This document shows, piece by piece, positions 1-8,751 of a stretch of DNA of 37,603 nt. Each line of letters opens with the position of its first letter. Position 1 is the first letter of the stretch. The notes below the pieces were generated by a model that was not told the DNA's origin, did no database searches, and saw only the letters and a list, made by a program, of their open reading frames with translations. Both the position numbers and the translations under genes were made by a program. The DNA is taken from assembly GCA_900316625.1 (NCBI GenBank), contig ONDO01000016.1, positions 1 to 37,603 of the forward strand. The letters run 5' to 3'. Source of the stretch: an uncultured Lachnospiraceae bacterium. GTDB lineage: Bacteria; Bacillota; Clostridia; Lachnospirales; Lachnospiraceae.

Positions 1-57
1 TGGAAGCACAGTAATGTGTGGAGCTGACTGTTACTAATCGATCGAAGGCTTGATCAA
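1..57 (+). rRNA. 23S rRNA, 3' end (partial)
   Basis: The first bases match the conserved 3' end of bacterial 23S rRNA: GACTGTTACTAATCGATCGA followed by GGCTTGA, the strand that pairs with the 5' end of the molecule. The gene starts before the window, and the exact 3' end is uncertain by several bases. No 5S rRNA gene follows within the 107 bases before the tRNA gene, which is not the usual 16S-23S-5S layout. Confidence 0.88.
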
Positions 58-107
58 GCGTTTGTTATCAGGATCATCTGTATGAAGTTTTGAAGGTACG
101 AGAAAGT

Positions 108-139
108 ATCCGTTAAGACTAGTCTTGACGGATGTTTTT
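108..139 (+). terminator. Rho-independent terminator of the rRNA operon
   Basis: ATCCGTTAAGAC (108-119) and GTCTTGACGGAT (122-133) form a 12-bp stem with one G-U pair around a tiny TA centre, followed by GTTTTT. It lies about 50 bases after the 23S end and would end rRNA transcription. Its 3' arm also carries the -35 element of the tRNA-Cys promoter. Confidence 0.75.
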
Positions 140-153
140 ATATCAGATATAAT
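125..153 (+). promoter_or_regulatory. Sigma-70/SigA promoter for tRNA-Cys
   Basis: TTGACG (125-130) and TATAAT (148-153) are separated by exactly 17 bases. The predicted start near 160 is about five bases before the mature tRNA 5' end. The -35 box is built into the 3' arm of the preceding terminator hairpin. Confidence 0.8.
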
Positions 154-164
154 CCAATTTGTTC

Positions 165-235
165 GGCGACATAGCCAAGTGGTAAGGCAAAGGTCTGCAA
201 CACCTGTATCACCAGTTCGAATCTGGTTGTCGCCT
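165..235 (+). tRNA. tRNA-Cys (GCA)
   Basis: This 71-nt sequence folds as a cloverleaf. The acceptor stem GGCGACA (165-171) pairs with TGTCGCC (228-234), the D stem is GCC/GGC, and the T arm is ACCAG-TTCGAAT-CTGGT. The anticodon loop CTGCAAC carries GCA at 197-199. U73 (position 235) is the expected discriminator base for cysteine tRNA. The 3' CCA is not encoded and must be added after transcription. It has its own promoter and terminator, so it is expressed separately from the rRNA. Confidence 0.96.
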
Positions 236-241
236 CTCGAA

Positions 242-271
242 ACAGAATCGCAATCGCGGTTCTGTTTTTTA
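242..271 (+). terminator. Rho-independent terminator after tRNA-Cys
   Basis: ACAGAATCGC (243-252 approx.) pairs with GCGGTTCTGT with one G-U pair around a four-base AATC loop, followed directly by a T run. It lies seven bases after the tRNA and ends a monocistronic tRNA transcript. Confidence 0.85.
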
Positions 272-287
272 TTGTAGGAGGTTTTAA

Positions 288-1007
288 ATGTTTTGGATCT
301 GGATTTTAGCAACGCTTAGTGCTTTTTTCTTAAAAGGACTTTGTGGATTCGCAAATACTATGGTCTTTGATTCTATTCTTGGATTTGCAGTGAATAACGT
401 AAATATCTCCCCGATTGAATTAATCCTTGGCTTTCCAACCAATATAATCCTGGCCTGGCAGAATCGAAAGAAATTAGATTATAAAGTCTGGGTTCCGATT
501 GTAATTCTTATTCTGATGGGAAGTATTCCTGGAGCACTTCTCCTGAAAGAAGTGAATGCTAAGGGATTAAAGATTTTCTTTGGTATTATGGTTGTTTTAG
601 TTGGAATAGAGATGCTTCTCCGATAGATCAGCAGTTTTAAAATGAAGGATAATAAATATCTTATGGCTATTGTAGGAATCCTTGCGGGTCTTATGTGTGG
701 TCTATTTGGTGTCGGTATTCTCCTGGCTGCATATGTGAGTCGTGTTACAGATACGACAGATGAGTTCAAGGCTAATATGAGCCTTGTATTCATTGTTGAG
801 AATATCTTTCGTATCATCAGCTATTCTCTTGTTGGTATTATTACCTTAGAATCACTGAAGATGACAGCATGTCTTTTCCCGTTCATGTTAGTGGGTTTGT
901 TCTCTGGAATATATAGCAGCAGAATTCTAGATGATAAGCTTGTAAAAAAGATCGTCATCCTTCTTTTAATTATCTCTGTAATAGTACTTGTAATTAAAAA
1001 TATATAA
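288..1007 (+). pseudogene. TauE/SafE (sulfite exporter) family permease, interrupted by an in-frame TAG
   Basis: TauE/SafE proteins are integral membrane permeases that export sulfur-containing organic anions such as sulfoacetate or sulfite; the substrate here is unknown. The reading frame opens at ATG 288 behind AGGAGG. It gives 112 residues containing the typical N-terminal half (LKGLCGFANT near residue 16, then several hydrophobic helices) and stops at TAG 624-626. The same frame continues without another stop to 1007, encoding the C-terminal half (CGLFGVG and LAAYVSR near its start, then helices). An internal ATG at 642 has no ribosome binding site. The intact frame would be about 239 residues, close to the normal family size. 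Other genes here end in TAG (trpA, the DUF438 gene, cvpA), so TAG is an ordinary stop. A nonsense mutation is the simplest reading; two co-folding half-proteins or a sequencing error are alternatives. Confidence 0.78.
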
Positions 1008-1134
1008 TTGTATATAAATCAACTTTCTATCGGAAAATTAGGAAGGCAATCCTTGCAGCACAGTAGGCTGGCGTAATCACAAGTTATGCAACAAGAGAGC
1101 CCTTTGGAGACGTATTGAAAGCGAGAGGAATGTA

Positions 1135-1557
1135 ATGAACCAGGAACTTAAGGGGAACGAGAAAATTGAAGAAGCAATATTGATGATTCAGCAGGAACCA
1201 TCCATGGATACGCTCTCCTTTGCCATTCTTTCGATTAATCGTCGAATGAGAGAAGGCGGAAAACTGATTCTCTCGGTCGAATCTGCAGCACCCGCAGAGG
1301 GACAGCTCCCTATTCGTGTGCTCGAAATCGATGGAGAAGAATGGTGGGTCGCTTTTACCTCCTTCGAGGAACAGAGTAAGGGATCGGATGCCCTTCAGTC
1401 TACCTTCCTCGTGGATATGGACCAGCTCTTCCACGCAGCTATGAGTGAGAAGCGGGTAGGGGGAATTGTACTGAACCCCTGGAATCGCACCCTGCAACTC
1501 GACCGCAAACTGATTGCAATGGTCATCGGATTACAGGATCATCCGACGGAAGACTAA
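1135..1557 (+). CDS. SseB-family protein
   Basis: A 140-residue soluble protein without signal peptide or membrane segments. The segment with EWWVAFTSFEEQ (about residues 77-88), followed by a region ending GGIVLNPWNRTLQL (about 108-121), resembles the SseB N-terminal domain, named for enhanced serine sensitivity in E. coli; its biochemical role is unknown. The start at ATG 1135 follows GCGAGAGGAATGTA. The 127 bases upstream hold no gene, and no clear promoter could be assigned. A hairpin terminator follows at 1597, so the gene is probably expressed alone or by read-through from the broken permease gene. The family assignment is by recognition of the pattern and is moderately certain. Confidence 0.68.
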   Translation: MNQELKGNEKIEEAILMIQQEPSMDTLSFAILSINRRMREGGKLILSVESAAPAEGQLPIRVLEIDGEEWWVAFTSFEEQSKGSDALQSTFLVDMDQLFHAAMSEKRVGGIVLNPWNRTLQLDRKLIAMVIGLQDHPTED

Positions 1558-1596
1558 AAGCGAAGGCCAGAAGAAAACATAATATGATTAAGATTG

Positions 1597-1630
1597 CTCA
1601 CCATGAAATAAAACATGGTGAGTATTTTTT
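1597..1630 (+). terminator. Rho-independent terminator after the SseB-like gene
   Basis: CTCACCATG (1597-1605) pairs perfectly with CATGGTGAG (1614-1622) around an eight-base A-rich loop, followed by TATTTTTT. It separates the SseB-like gene from the trp promoter 20 bases further on. Confidence 0.88.
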
Positions 1631-1648
1631 CATTAAACAAAAAACAAA

Positions 1649-1677
1649 TTGACCAAAGAATAAAGCCATGATATAAT
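1649..1677 (+). promoter_or_regulatory. Promoter of the trp operon
   Basis: TTGACC (1649-1654) and TATAAT (1672-1677) have a 17-base spacer. Predicted initiation near 1684 is just upstream of the T-box leader, so this promoter drives the leader and trpD-C-F-B-A-E-G. Confidence 0.85.
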
Positions 1678-1689
1678 TTTAATAATTTA

Positions 1690-1962
1690 ACAAGTCAAAC
1701 CGTTGAAGCGGAGATCAAAGTTGTAGAAGCGCAATACAGAGAGCCCGATCGTGCTGAGATTCGGACAGAGATGCTGGCAGCCAAATGGACCGCTGAGGGC
1801 GTGGGGAAAAGCTTAGGCCGAGTATTCCACGACGACAGACACTCGTTAGTTGTCAGAGATATGATGGTATCTCGCAAAGTGCGTGTATTATACACGAATC
1901 AAGGTGGCACCGCGGAACATCCGCCCTTGGAAGCAGTAGCTTTCGAGGGCGTTTTTTATTTT
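1690..1962 (+). promoter_or_regulatory. T-box leader, tryptophan specific
   Basis: The leader contains the T-box core AAGGTGGCACCGCGG (1901-1915), which pairs in part with the free end of uncharged tRNA. It also has an upstream stem I region with AGAGAGCC and GCTGAGAT blocks. The codon TGG at 1786-1788, within AAATGGACCGC, sits where the specifier codon is expected and would read tRNA-Trp. A 13-bp terminator stem follows. Uncharged tRNA-Trp should stabilise the antiterminator and let transcription enter trpD; with charged tRNA the terminator forms. The specificity agrees with the downstream genes. The T-box class is certain; the exact stem I boundaries are estimated. Confidence 0.93.
1922..1962 (+). 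terminator. T-box attenuator terminator (trp)
   Basis: CGCCCTTGGAAGC (1922-1934) pairs with GCTTTCGAGGGCG over 13 bp including two G-U pairs, and is followed by a T-rich run TTTTTTATTTTT. It directly follows the T-box core and is the OFF structure of the leader. Confidence 0.9.
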
Positions 1963-2044
1963 TCAAATGACGCTGGAAAGAGCATGCGGCTTAAGTAATG
2001 CAAAGTCAATATTCGTAGTATGCAAAGGAAGCAGGAGGGAAGAC

Positions 2045-3067
2045 ATGATTAAAGAAGCCATTGAAAAAGTAGTACGTAAAGAAGATCTCACTTATGAAGA
2101 AGCGAATACCGTGATGTTAGAGATCATGAAGGGAGAAACCAGTCCCACACAGAACGCAGCATTCCTCGCTGCATTATCCACTAAGTCCACACGCGCCGAG
2201 ACAATCAATGAGATTTCAGGTTGCGCTGAAGCAATGCGAAGCCTTGCTTTACCTGTCGAGCATCCTGGGATGGAAGTAATGGAGATTGTTGGAACCGGCG
2301 GAGATGGGGCGCATAGCTTCAATATATCCACTACATCTGCAATGGTTCTTGCGGCAGCGGGTGTGAAAGTAGCAAAACATGGTAACCGGGCAGCATCCTC
2401 ACTGTCTGGAACCGCAGATTGTCTGGAAGCGCTGGGTGTTAACATCCAGCAGGATCCAGACAAAGCAAGAGAGATGCTGAAAGAAGCAGGTTTCTGTTTC
2501 CTCTTTGCTCAGAAATATCACAGTGCAATGAAGTATGTTGGGCCCATCCGCAAGGAACTGGGCATTCGAACAGTTTTCAATATTCTAGGACCTCTTACGA
2601 ATCCTGCTAAGCCAGAGTTCTTCCTTCTTGGTGTCTATGATGAATATCTTGTAGAGCCTCTGGTAAAGGTACTGGATTCTCTTGGCGTGAAGAGAGCAAT
2701 GGTTGTCTACGGACAGGAGAAGCTGGACGAGATCTCGGCATGTGGACCTACGACCATCTGTGAATTAAGAGATGGCTATTATCGCACCAGCGTCATCAGA
2801 CCTGAAGATTTCGGTCTGATTGCAGGCAAGAAAGAAGAATTGGTGGGTGGCACTCCGGATGAGAATGCCAAAATTACGCTGAATATCCTCTCTGGGATCG
2901 AACAGGGAACCAAGAGAAATGCAGTTCTTCTGAATGCAGGTGCCGGACTCTTCGTAGCAGGCAAGGCAGAAAGTATTGCAGAGGGAGTCAAGCTAGCTGA
3001 AAAACTCATTGATAATGGGCAGGCAAAGAAGACGCTCGAAAAGGTGATCGAAGTTTCAAATCGCTAA
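2045..3067 (+). CDS. trpD: Anthranilate phosphoribosyltransferase
   Basis: Transfers phosphoribose from PRPP to anthranilate, the second step of tryptophan synthesis, in the cytoplasm. The 340-residue length is normal. The PRPP/Mg2+ loop GTGGDG is at 83-88, followed by SFNIST; the KHGNRAASS block is at 111-119, and [10 protein letters not shown] lies further on, all diagnostic. The frame is open upstream to 1967, but ATG 2045 is chosen because it follows GCAGGAGGGAAGAC and gives the family-typical N terminus. It is the first gene after the Trp T-box, 83 bases past the terminator. It is not fused to TrpG, unlike the enterobacterial form. Leading the operon with trpD rather than trpE is unusual. 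Confidence 0.97.
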   Translation: MIKEAIEKVVRKEDLTYEEANTVMLEIMKGETSPTQNAAFLAALSTKSTRAETINEISGCAEAMRSLALPVEHPGMEVMEIVGTGGDGAHSFNISTTSAMVLAAAGVKVAKHGNRAASSLSGTADCLEALGVNIQQDPDKAREMLKEAGFCFLFAQKYHSAMKYVGPIRKELGIRTVFNILGPLTNPAKPEFFLLGVYDEYLVEPLVKVLDSLGVKRAMVVYGQEKLDEISACGPTTICELRDGYYRTSVIRPEDFGLIAGKKEELVGGTPDENAKITLNILSGIEQGTKRNAVLLNAGAGLFVAGKAESIAEGVKLAEKLIDNGQAKKTLEKVIEVSNR

Positions 3068-3101
3068 TCAGAAGAATAAAAAATGAATTGAGGGAATCGA
3101 T

Positions 3102-3926
3102 ATGGCCAATATCTTAGATCAGTTAGTAGAATATGCAGCCATCCGAGTGGAAGAAGAGAAGAAGCGGATCCCAATCAATGAAGTAAGAGCTCAAGCAGAG
3201 TATCTCCATGAAACAGAAGTAGAAGACAAGGTCTTAGGAGATAAGGTAACGAATCTCTTTCCCTTTGAGGAAGCACTTAAGCGACCGGGAATCTCCTTTA
3301 TCACGGAGTGTAAGAAGGCATCCCCTTCCAAAGGATTAATCTCAGAATCTTTTCCCTACCTTGAGATTGCGAAATCTTATGAGGAGGCAGGTGCAGCTGC
3401 AATCTCAGTTCTGACGGAACCCAAATGGTTCCTGGGATCCGATGAGTATCTGAAGAAAATAGCAGAAGCTGTTAAAATTCCCTGTTTACGGAAAGACTTC
3501 ACGGTAGACCCCTATATGATCTATCAGGCCAAGAACTTAGGAGCCAGCGCCGTTCTACTGATCTGTGCAGTCCTTAGCCTCGAGGAACTTCGAGAATATA
3601 TTGAAATTGCAGATTCTCTGGGACTCTCCGCACTGGTAGAAGCACATAACGAAAGGGAGGTGGAGGTCGCGACAGAGGCATGCGCCCGCATCATCGGTGT
3701 GAATAATCGAAATCTAAAAGACTTCACTGTGGACATCAATAATAGTCTTCGTCTAAGGAACCTGGCGCCCAAGGAAACTCTCTTCGTAGCAGAATCCGGA
3801 ATCAGTAGTCCAGAGAACGTAAGAGATCTCTATCAGGGCGGCGTGGATGCAGTTCTGATCGGCGAGAGCCTTATGCGTTCCGAGGACAAGAAGGCCAAGC
3901 TACAGGAACTGAGGAGTCTGATATGA
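3102..3926 (+). CDS. trpC: Indole-3-glycerol phosphate synthase
   Basis: Closes and decarboxylates CdRP to indole-3-glycerol phosphate in the cytoplasm. The 274-residue single-domain TIM barrel shows the catalytic segments in order: ITECKKASPSKG with E69 and K71, LRKDF with K131, ALVEAHNE, GVNNRNLKDF, VAESGIS and the C-terminal phosphate-binding IGESLM. The start ATG 3102 follows GAGGGAATCGAT. It lies 34 bases after trpD and overlaps trpF by four bases (ATGA), which implies translational coupling. It is separate from TrpF, as in most Gram-positives. Confidence 0.97.
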   Translation: MANILDQLVEYAAIRVEEEKKRIPINEVRAQAEYLHETEVEDKVLGDKVTNLFPFEEALKRPGISFITECKKASPSKGLISESFPYLEIAKSYEEAGAAAISVLTEPKWFLGSDEYLKKIAEAVKIPCLRKDFTVDPYMIYQAKNLGASAVLLICAVLSLEELREYIEIADSLGLSALVEAHNEREVEVATEACARIIGVNNRNLKDFTVDINNSLRLRNLAPKETLFVAESGISSPENVRDLYQGGVDAVLIGESLMRSEDKKAKLQELRSLI

Positions 3927-4525
3927 CAAAGATTAAGATCTGTGGACTCTTCCGGCCAAAAGACATAGAAGCAGTGAATCTCTACCAGCCAGATTTTGCA
4001 GGCTTCATTATCAACTTCCCCAAAAGCCACCGGAATATAAGTCCAGCAGACCTAAAGCAATTAAAAAGTAAGCTGGATCCGAGAATTAAGAGTGTCGGTG
4101 TCTTTGTTGATCGTCCACTGAAAGAGGTAAGGAATCTTCTCGAAGAAGGAATCATCGACATAGCCCAGCTTCATGGAAGCGAAGACAGTGATTACATCAA
4201 AGCTCTGCAGACGGGAGGATATGAAGTATGGAAAGCCTTCGAGATACAGGACAGGTCAGATCTCGAGAGGGCAATCGAATCACCTGCAGACAAGATCCTT
4301 CTCGATGCAGGGAAGGGACAAGGCAGAACCTTCTCCTGGGATATCTTATCCGGACTGAAGATGGACTACATCCTGGCAGGAGGGCTCCATTCTGGAAATG
4401 TAGAGCAGGCGATAAGAAGCCTCCATCCCTTGGGACTTGATATATCATCAGGTGTGGAAAGCGATGGACTGAAAGATGCAAAGAAGATAGAAGAAGTAAT
4501 TCGGATTGTCCGAAGAATTCAGTAA
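3923..4525 (+). CDS. trpF: Phosphoribosylanthranilate isomerase
   Basis: Catalyses the Amadori rearrangement of N-phosphoribosylanthranilate to CdRP. The 200-residue (beta/alpha)8 protein opens with KIKICGLF, including the catalytic Cys7. It carries LLDAGKGQGRTFSWD around residue 127, which holds the catalytic Asp and the phosphate loop region, and ends with DISSGVESDG. Its ATG overlaps the trpC stop as ATGA, and AGGAACTGAGGAG upstream supplies the ribosome binding site. A 147-base gap separates it from trpB. Confidence 0.95.
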   Translation: MTKIKICGLFRPKDIEAVNLYQPDFAGFIINFPKSHRNISPADLKQLKSKLDPRIKSVGVFVDRPLKEVRNLLEEGIIDIAQLHGSEDSDYIKALQTGGYEVWKAFEIQDRSDLERAIESPADKILLDAGKGQGRTFSWDILSGLKMDYILAGGLHSGNVEQAIRSLHPLGLDISSGVESDGLKDAKKIEEVIRIVRRIQ

Positions 4526-4672
4526 GAACTAAGTATATTGTTTAAAATTACCACGCATATAACTCAATAGCGGATGGAATAGAACAAATAGATACGAGAT
4601 GACCCGTAGGAATTTAAGTGGTCAATATAAGGAATGATAAGCAGTCGAAAGAACGATGAGTGAGGTATAAGA

Positions 4673-5863
4673 ATGAGTGAATCGAAAGGAAGATTCGGAC
4701 GTCATGGAGGTCAGTATATTCCAGAGACCCTGATGAACGCTGTGAACGAATTAGAAGAAGCATACAATCACTACAAAGATGATCCTTCATTCAACGAGGA
4801 GCTAAAAGCCCTCTTAAATGACTATGCAGGCCGTCCGAGCAGGCTCTACTACGCGAAGAAGATGACGGAAGATCTCGGCGGTGCGAAGATCTATCTCAAG
4901 AGAGAAGATCTGAACCATACCGGAGCCCACAAGATCAATAACTGTATCGGGCAGTGTCTTCTTGCGAAAAAGATGGGAAAGACCAGAGTTATTGCAGAGA
5001 CCGGAGCAGGCCAGCATGGTGTTGCTACAGCAACCGTTGCAGCCCTGATGGGACTGGAATGTGAGATCTACATGGGAGCAGTCGATATCGAGAGACAGGC
5101 ACTCAATGTCTATAAGATGCGTCTCCTGGGAGCCAAAGTACATTCTGTAACAACTGGTACAGCAACGCTGAAAGATGCAGTATCCGAGGCAATGCGTGAG
5201 TGGACCCGCAGAATTGATGATACTCACTATGTCTTAGGTTCTGTTATGGGCCCCCATCCCTTCCCCACGATGGTAAGAGATTTTCAGGCAGTCATCTCTG
5301 AGGAAGCAAGGGAACAGATCTTAGAGAAGGAAGGCAGACTTCCAGATGCAGTACTTGCCTGTGTCGGTGGAGGTTCTAATGCCATTGGTTCCTTTTATCA
5401 CTTTATAAATGATAAAAAAGTCCGCTTGATTGGGTGTGAAGCGGCTGGAAAAGGAATCGATACCTTTGAAACAGCAGCAACGATGGCAACCGGAAAACTC
5501 GGAATCTTCCACGGAATGAAGTCTTACTTCTGTCAGGACGAATATGGACAGATTGCACCTGTATATTCGATCTCTGCAGGACTCGATTATCCAGGTGTCG
5601 GACCTGAACATGCCATGCTACACGACCAGGGCAGAGCTGAATATGTAGCAATCACAGATGATGAGGCAGTGGATGCATTTGAATATCTGTCCAGAGTTGA
5701 GGGAATTATTCCGGCAATCGAATCGTCTCACGCACTTGCTTACGCGAAGAAACTTGCACCGACGATGTCTAAGGACCAGATCATCATTGTGACCGTATCT
5801 GGACGTGGAGACAAGGACTGCGCAGCGATTGCCCGTTACAGAGGGGAGGACCTCCATGACTGA
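4673..5863 (+). CDS. trpB: Tryptophan synthase, beta subunit
   Basis: PLP enzyme that condenses indole with serine to tryptophan, in complex with TrpA. At 396 residues it is full length. The Schiff-base lysine is K87 in HTGAHKINN, the catalytic acid is E109 in AETGAGQHG, and the PLP phosphate-binding loop GGGSNA lies near residue 234; these numbers coincide with the Salmonella enzyme. It is the standard TrpB1 type rather than the longer TrpB2. The start ATG 4673 follows GATGAGTGAGGTATAAGA, a weak site. The 147-base gap before it holds no gene and no convincing promoter or terminator. It overlaps trpA by eight bases. Confidence 0.97.
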   Translation: MSESKGRFGRHGGQYIPETLMNAVNELEEAYNHYKDDPSFNEELKALLNDYAGRPSRLYYAKKMTEDLGGAKIYLKREDLNHTGAHKINNCIGQCLLAKKMGKTRVIAETGAGQHGVATATVAALMGLECEIYMGAVDIERQALNVYKMRLLGAKVHSVTTGTATLKDAVSEAMREWTRRIDDTHYVLGSVMGPHPFPTMVRDFQAVISEEAREQILEKEGRLPDAVLACVGGGSNAIGSFYHFINDKKVRLIGCEAAGKGIDTFETAATMATGKLGIFHGMKSYFCQDEYGQIAPVYSISAGLDYPGVGPEHAMLHDQGRAEYVAITDDEAVDAFEYLSRVEGIIPAIESSHALAYAKKLAPTMSKDQIIIVTVSGRGDKDCAAIARYRGEDLHD

Positions 5864-6638
5864 TCGTATTAGAGAAGCACTATCCGGGAAGAAAGCCTTT
5901 ATTCCATTTATCACATCCGGAGATCCGGACTTAGAGACCACAGAGCAGCTGGTATATGCAATGGAAAGAGCTGGAGCGGATCTGATTGAACTCGGAATTC
6001 CATTCTCAGATCCGACAGCGGAAGGCCCCGTTATTATGGAAGCCAATCTTCGTGCCCTGTCAGCCGGGGTTACGACAGATAAGGTCTTCGATATGGTAAC
6101 AGAGATTCGAAAGAACTCGCGGATTCCACTTGTCTTCATGACTTATGCCAATGTCGTGTTCTCTTATGGAACAGAACGCTTCATAAGCAGGATGGAGGAA
6201 ATCGGTATGGACGGACTGATTCTTCCCGACGTACCTTATGAAGAGAGAGAAGAATTCTCGGTTGTATGTGATCAGCACGGTATCGATTTTATCTCGCTCA
6301 TCGCTCCGACCTCTGAGGACAGAATCCGAATGATTGCGAAGGTATCCAGAGGTTTTGTCTACTGCGTATCTTCCCTTGGAGTTACCGGAACCAGAAGCCA
6401 GATTACGACGGATATCTCCCACATGGTAAGCCTTGTAAAGGAAGTGAATGACATCCCCTGTGAGGTCGGATTCGGCATCTCCGACCAGGAGACGGCGCGG
6501 AAGATGGCAACGCAGTCGGATGGCGTCATTGTGGGATCTGCAATTGTGAAGATCATTGCCCAGCATGGCAGGAATGCGGTTCCGGAAGTAGAGAAGTTCG
6601 TAAGAAGCCTTACGGCAGCGGTCAGGGAGACAGAGTAG
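5856..6638 (+). CDS. trpA: Tryptophan synthase, alpha subunit
   Basis: Cleaves indole-3-glycerol phosphate to indole, which is channelled to TrpB. The protein has 260 residues. The catalytic glutamate is E45 in [11 protein letters not shown]. The position of the second catalytic acid, normally Asp in ADGP, is Glu56 in the sequence TAEGP, a conservative change. A glycine-rich phosphate loop (VGFGIS, then VIVGSAIV) lies near the C terminus. The frame is open from 5805, but ATG 5856 is chosen because GGGGAGGA lies just before it and it overlaps the trpB stop by eight bases, typical of coupled synthesis of the two subunits. Confidence 0.96.
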   Translation: MTDRIREALSGKKAFIPFITSGDPDLETTEQLVYAMERAGADLIELGIPFSDPTAEGPVIMEANLRALSAGVTTDKVFDMVTEIRKNSRIPLVFMTYANVVFSYGTERFISRMEEIGMDGLILPDVPYEEREEFSVVCDQHGIDFISLIAPTSEDRIRMIAKVSRGFVYCVSSLGVTGTRSQITTDISHMVSLVKEVNDIPCEVGFGISDQETARKMATQSDGVIVGSAIVKIIAQHGRNAVPEVEKFVRSLTAAVRETE

Positions 6639-6715
6639 TAGAAATGTAGAGCTTGCCCTGCATTTCCGAAGGAAGAAATCAGTCGATTGCACGGCAGGAA
6701 GATAATGGGGGAACC

Positions 6716-8182
6716 ATGAGAGAATACAGACCCATAATGGATCAGGTCTTAGATTATAAGGCTTGTGGGAAATATGATGTATTGCCGGTGAGTTGTGAGA
6801 TTATGTCGGATTTCATCACACCGATCGAGGCAATTCGAATTCTGAAGAATGTGTCAAGTCACTGTTATCTCTTAGAGTCTGCCAAGGCGGATGAGACCTG
6901 GGGACGGTATACCTTCTTAGGCTATGACCCTAAGATGGAGATTACCGTAAGAGATGGCGTGTTCAAGGCGGGAAGTCTTACAGTAGAAACAAAGGATCCG
7001 TCGAAATACCTGAGACAGATTCTGTCCGAGAACCGAAGCCCCAAGCTGGATTACCTGCCTTCCTTTACAGGAGGACTGGTAGGCTACTTCGCATTCGATT
7101 ATCTGAATTACAGTGAGCCTGGCACGAAGATGGATGTAGAGGATTCGGAAGAGTTCAAGGATGCAGATCTGATGCTCTTTGATAAGGTCATCTGCTTCGA
7201 TCATCTGGCACAGAAGATTATCCTAATGGTCAATATCCATCTGGAGGATGCAGAGACAGAATATAAGAGGGCAGTTCGAGAGCTCGAAGAGATGGTAGAT
7301 CTTCTCAAAAACGGGGAGAAGAAGGAGGAGGAAGCTGGAAGACTCACCGGTGAGATTCGTCCTCTGTTTGATGAGAAAAAATACTGCCAGATGGTAGAGA
7401 AGGCGAAGAAACATATCGTGGATGGTGATATCTTCCAGATCGTGCTCTCGAATCGTCTCGAAGCGCCATTCGAAGGAAGCTTACTGAATACTTATCGTAT
7501 GCTTCGAACCATCAATCCCTCTCCCTATATGTTCTACTTCTCGGGCATGGATGTGGAAGTTGCCGGCGCATCGCCGGAGACCCTGACCAAGCTGCAGGAT
7601 GGAGTGCTACATACCTTCCCCCTGGCTGGAACCAGACCCAGAGGTAAGACGGAGAAGGAAGATAAGGAGCTGGAAGAAGAACTTCTGCAGGATGAGAAGG
7701 AACTTGCTGAGCATAATATGCTGGTGGATCTGGGAAGGAATGACCTGGGTAAGATCTCGAAATTTGGAAGTGTGGCAGTGGAGAAACTGCATTCCATTGA
7801 GAGATATTCGCATGTTATGCATATTGGTTCCACGGTAAGAGGCCTGATCCGGGAAGACAAGGATGCCCTGGATGCCATCGAGGCAGTGCTTCCGGCAGGT
7901 ACTCTTTCTGGAGCACCGAAGATCAGAGCCTGTCAGCTGATCGGGGAACTGGAGAACAATAAGCGCGGAATCTATGGTGGTGCAATCGGTTATATCGATT
8001 TTACCGGTAATATGGATACTTGTATTGCAATCCGGATTGCCTACAAGAAGAATGGCAAGGTTTTTGTTCGTTCTGGAGCAGGAATTGTGGCAGATTCAGT
8101 GCCGGAGAAGGAATATCAGGAATGCCTGAATAAGGCTAGAGCAAGCGTGAATGCTCTGCAGATGGCGGAGGTGGAATTATGA
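6716..8182 (+). CDS. trpE: Anthranilate synthase component I
   Basis: Converts chorismate to anthranilate using ammonia delivered by TrpG; the committed step of the pathway. The 488-residue protein has the N-terminal feedback site motif LLESAK, at which tryptophan normally binds. The chorismate-binding domain carries DIFQIVLSNR, GASPETL, PLAGTRPRG and PAGTLSGAPK. An upstream in-frame TTG (6653) would add 21 residues, but ATG 6716 follows ATGGGGGAACC and matches the usual N terminus. It lies 77 bases after trpA and overlaps trpG by four bases. Placement of trpE-trpG at the distal end of the operon is not the standard order. Confidence 0.97.
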   Translation: MREYRPIMDQVLDYKACGKYDVLPVSCEIMSDFITPIEAIRILKNVSSHCYLLESAKADETWGRYTFLGYDPKMEITVRDGVFKAGSLTVETKDPSKYLRQILSENRSPKLDYLPSFTGGLVGYFAFDYLNYSEPGTKMDVEDSEEFKDADLMLFDKVICFDHLAQKIILMVNIHLEDAETEYKRAVRELEEMVDLLKNGEKKEEEAGRLTGEIRPLFDEKKYCQMVEKAKKHIVDGDIFQIVLSNRLEAPFEGSLLNTYRMLRTINPSPYMFYFSGMDVEVAGASPETLTKLQDGVLHTFPLAGTRPRGKTEKEDKELEEELLQDEKELAEHNMLVDLGRNDLGKISKFGSVAVEKLHSIERYSHVMHIGSTVRGLIREDKDALDAIEAVLPAGTLSGAPKIRACQLIGELENNKRGIYGGAIGYIDFTGNMDTCIAIRIAYKKNGKVFVRSGAGIVADSVPEKEYQECLNKARASVNALQMAEVEL

Positions 8183-8751
8183 TTCTACTAATCGACAATT
8201 ATGATTCCTTTTCCTATAATCTCTACCAGCTGATCGGTGAGATTAATCCGGATATCAGGGTAATCCGAAATGATGAACTGACGGTTGCAGAGATTGAAGC
8301 ATTAGGTCCGGACCACATTATTCTATCTCCTGGTCCTGGAAGGCCTATAGATGCAGGTGTCATCGAAGATGTGGTGAGAGAACTGGGTGGTAAGATCCCG
8401 ATCTTAGGTGTATGTCTCGGTCATCAGGCAATCTGTGAGGCGCTTGGTGCAAGGATTACATATGCGAAAGAACTCATGCACGGCAAGCAGTCGGAAGTGG
8501 AATTAGACCAGTCGTCAGTTATTTTTGGGGAATGTCCGAAGAAAGCATTGATTGCAAGATATCACTCTCTGGCAGCGGATCCTACGACAATTCCGGACTG
8601 CCTTAAGGTGACGGCAGTGACAGAGGATGGAGAAGTTATGGCGGTCGAGCATAAGGATATGCCGCTCTTTGGTCTGCAGTTTCATCCGGAATCCATTATG
8701 ACGCCGGATGGAAGAAAGATGCTGAAGGGATTTCTATCAGTGTCTGTTTAA
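8179..8751 (+). CDS. trpG: Anthranilate synthase glutamine amidotransferase
   Basis: Class I glutamine amidotransferase that hydrolyses glutamine and passes ammonia to TrpE. The 190-residue protein starts MILLIDNYDSFSYNL. It has the oxyanion motif LSPGPGRP, the nucleophile Cys in GVCLGHQA, and the His-Glu pair in LQFHPESIMT, so the triad is intact. It overlaps trpE as ATGA, which fits subunit coupling. In some Firmicutes the same subunit also serves PabB; no pabB is present here. It is the last gene of the operon before a terminator. Confidence 0.96.
   Translation: MILLIDNYDSFSYNLYQLIGEINPDIRVIRNDELTVAEIEALGPDHIILSPGPGRPIDAGVIEDVVRELGGKIPILGVCLGHQAICEALGARITYAKELMHGKQSEVELDQSSVIFGECPKKALIARYHSLAADPTTIPDCLKVTAVTEDGEVMAVEHKDMPLFGLQFHPESIMTPDGRKMLKGFLSVSV

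Noticed and set aside
58-164. Possible 5S rRNA gene after the 23S
   Set aside because: The space is 107 bases, mostly filled by a terminator and a promoter, and none of the conserved 5S blocks is present.
642-1007. Second half of the TauE gene as an independent gene
   Set aside because: ATG 642 has no ribosome binding site and the frame is continuous with the first half across a single TAG, so one broken gene is the simpler reading.
1008-1134. Possible structured leader ahead of the SseB-like gene, with a stretch resembling T-box AGTAGGCTG
   Set aside because: There is no T-box core, no specifier context and no terminator after it, so the similarity is too short to call.
1771-1998. Short plus-strand frame inside the tryptophan T-box region
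   Set aside because: It runs through the T-box core and terminator, so the sequence is explained as structured RNA, not protein.
4526-4672. Possible internal promoter or small gene between trpF and trpB
   Set aside because: No -35/-10 pair with acceptable spacing, no terminator and no credible frame could be found; only a 5-bp TGACC/GGTCA pairing is visible.
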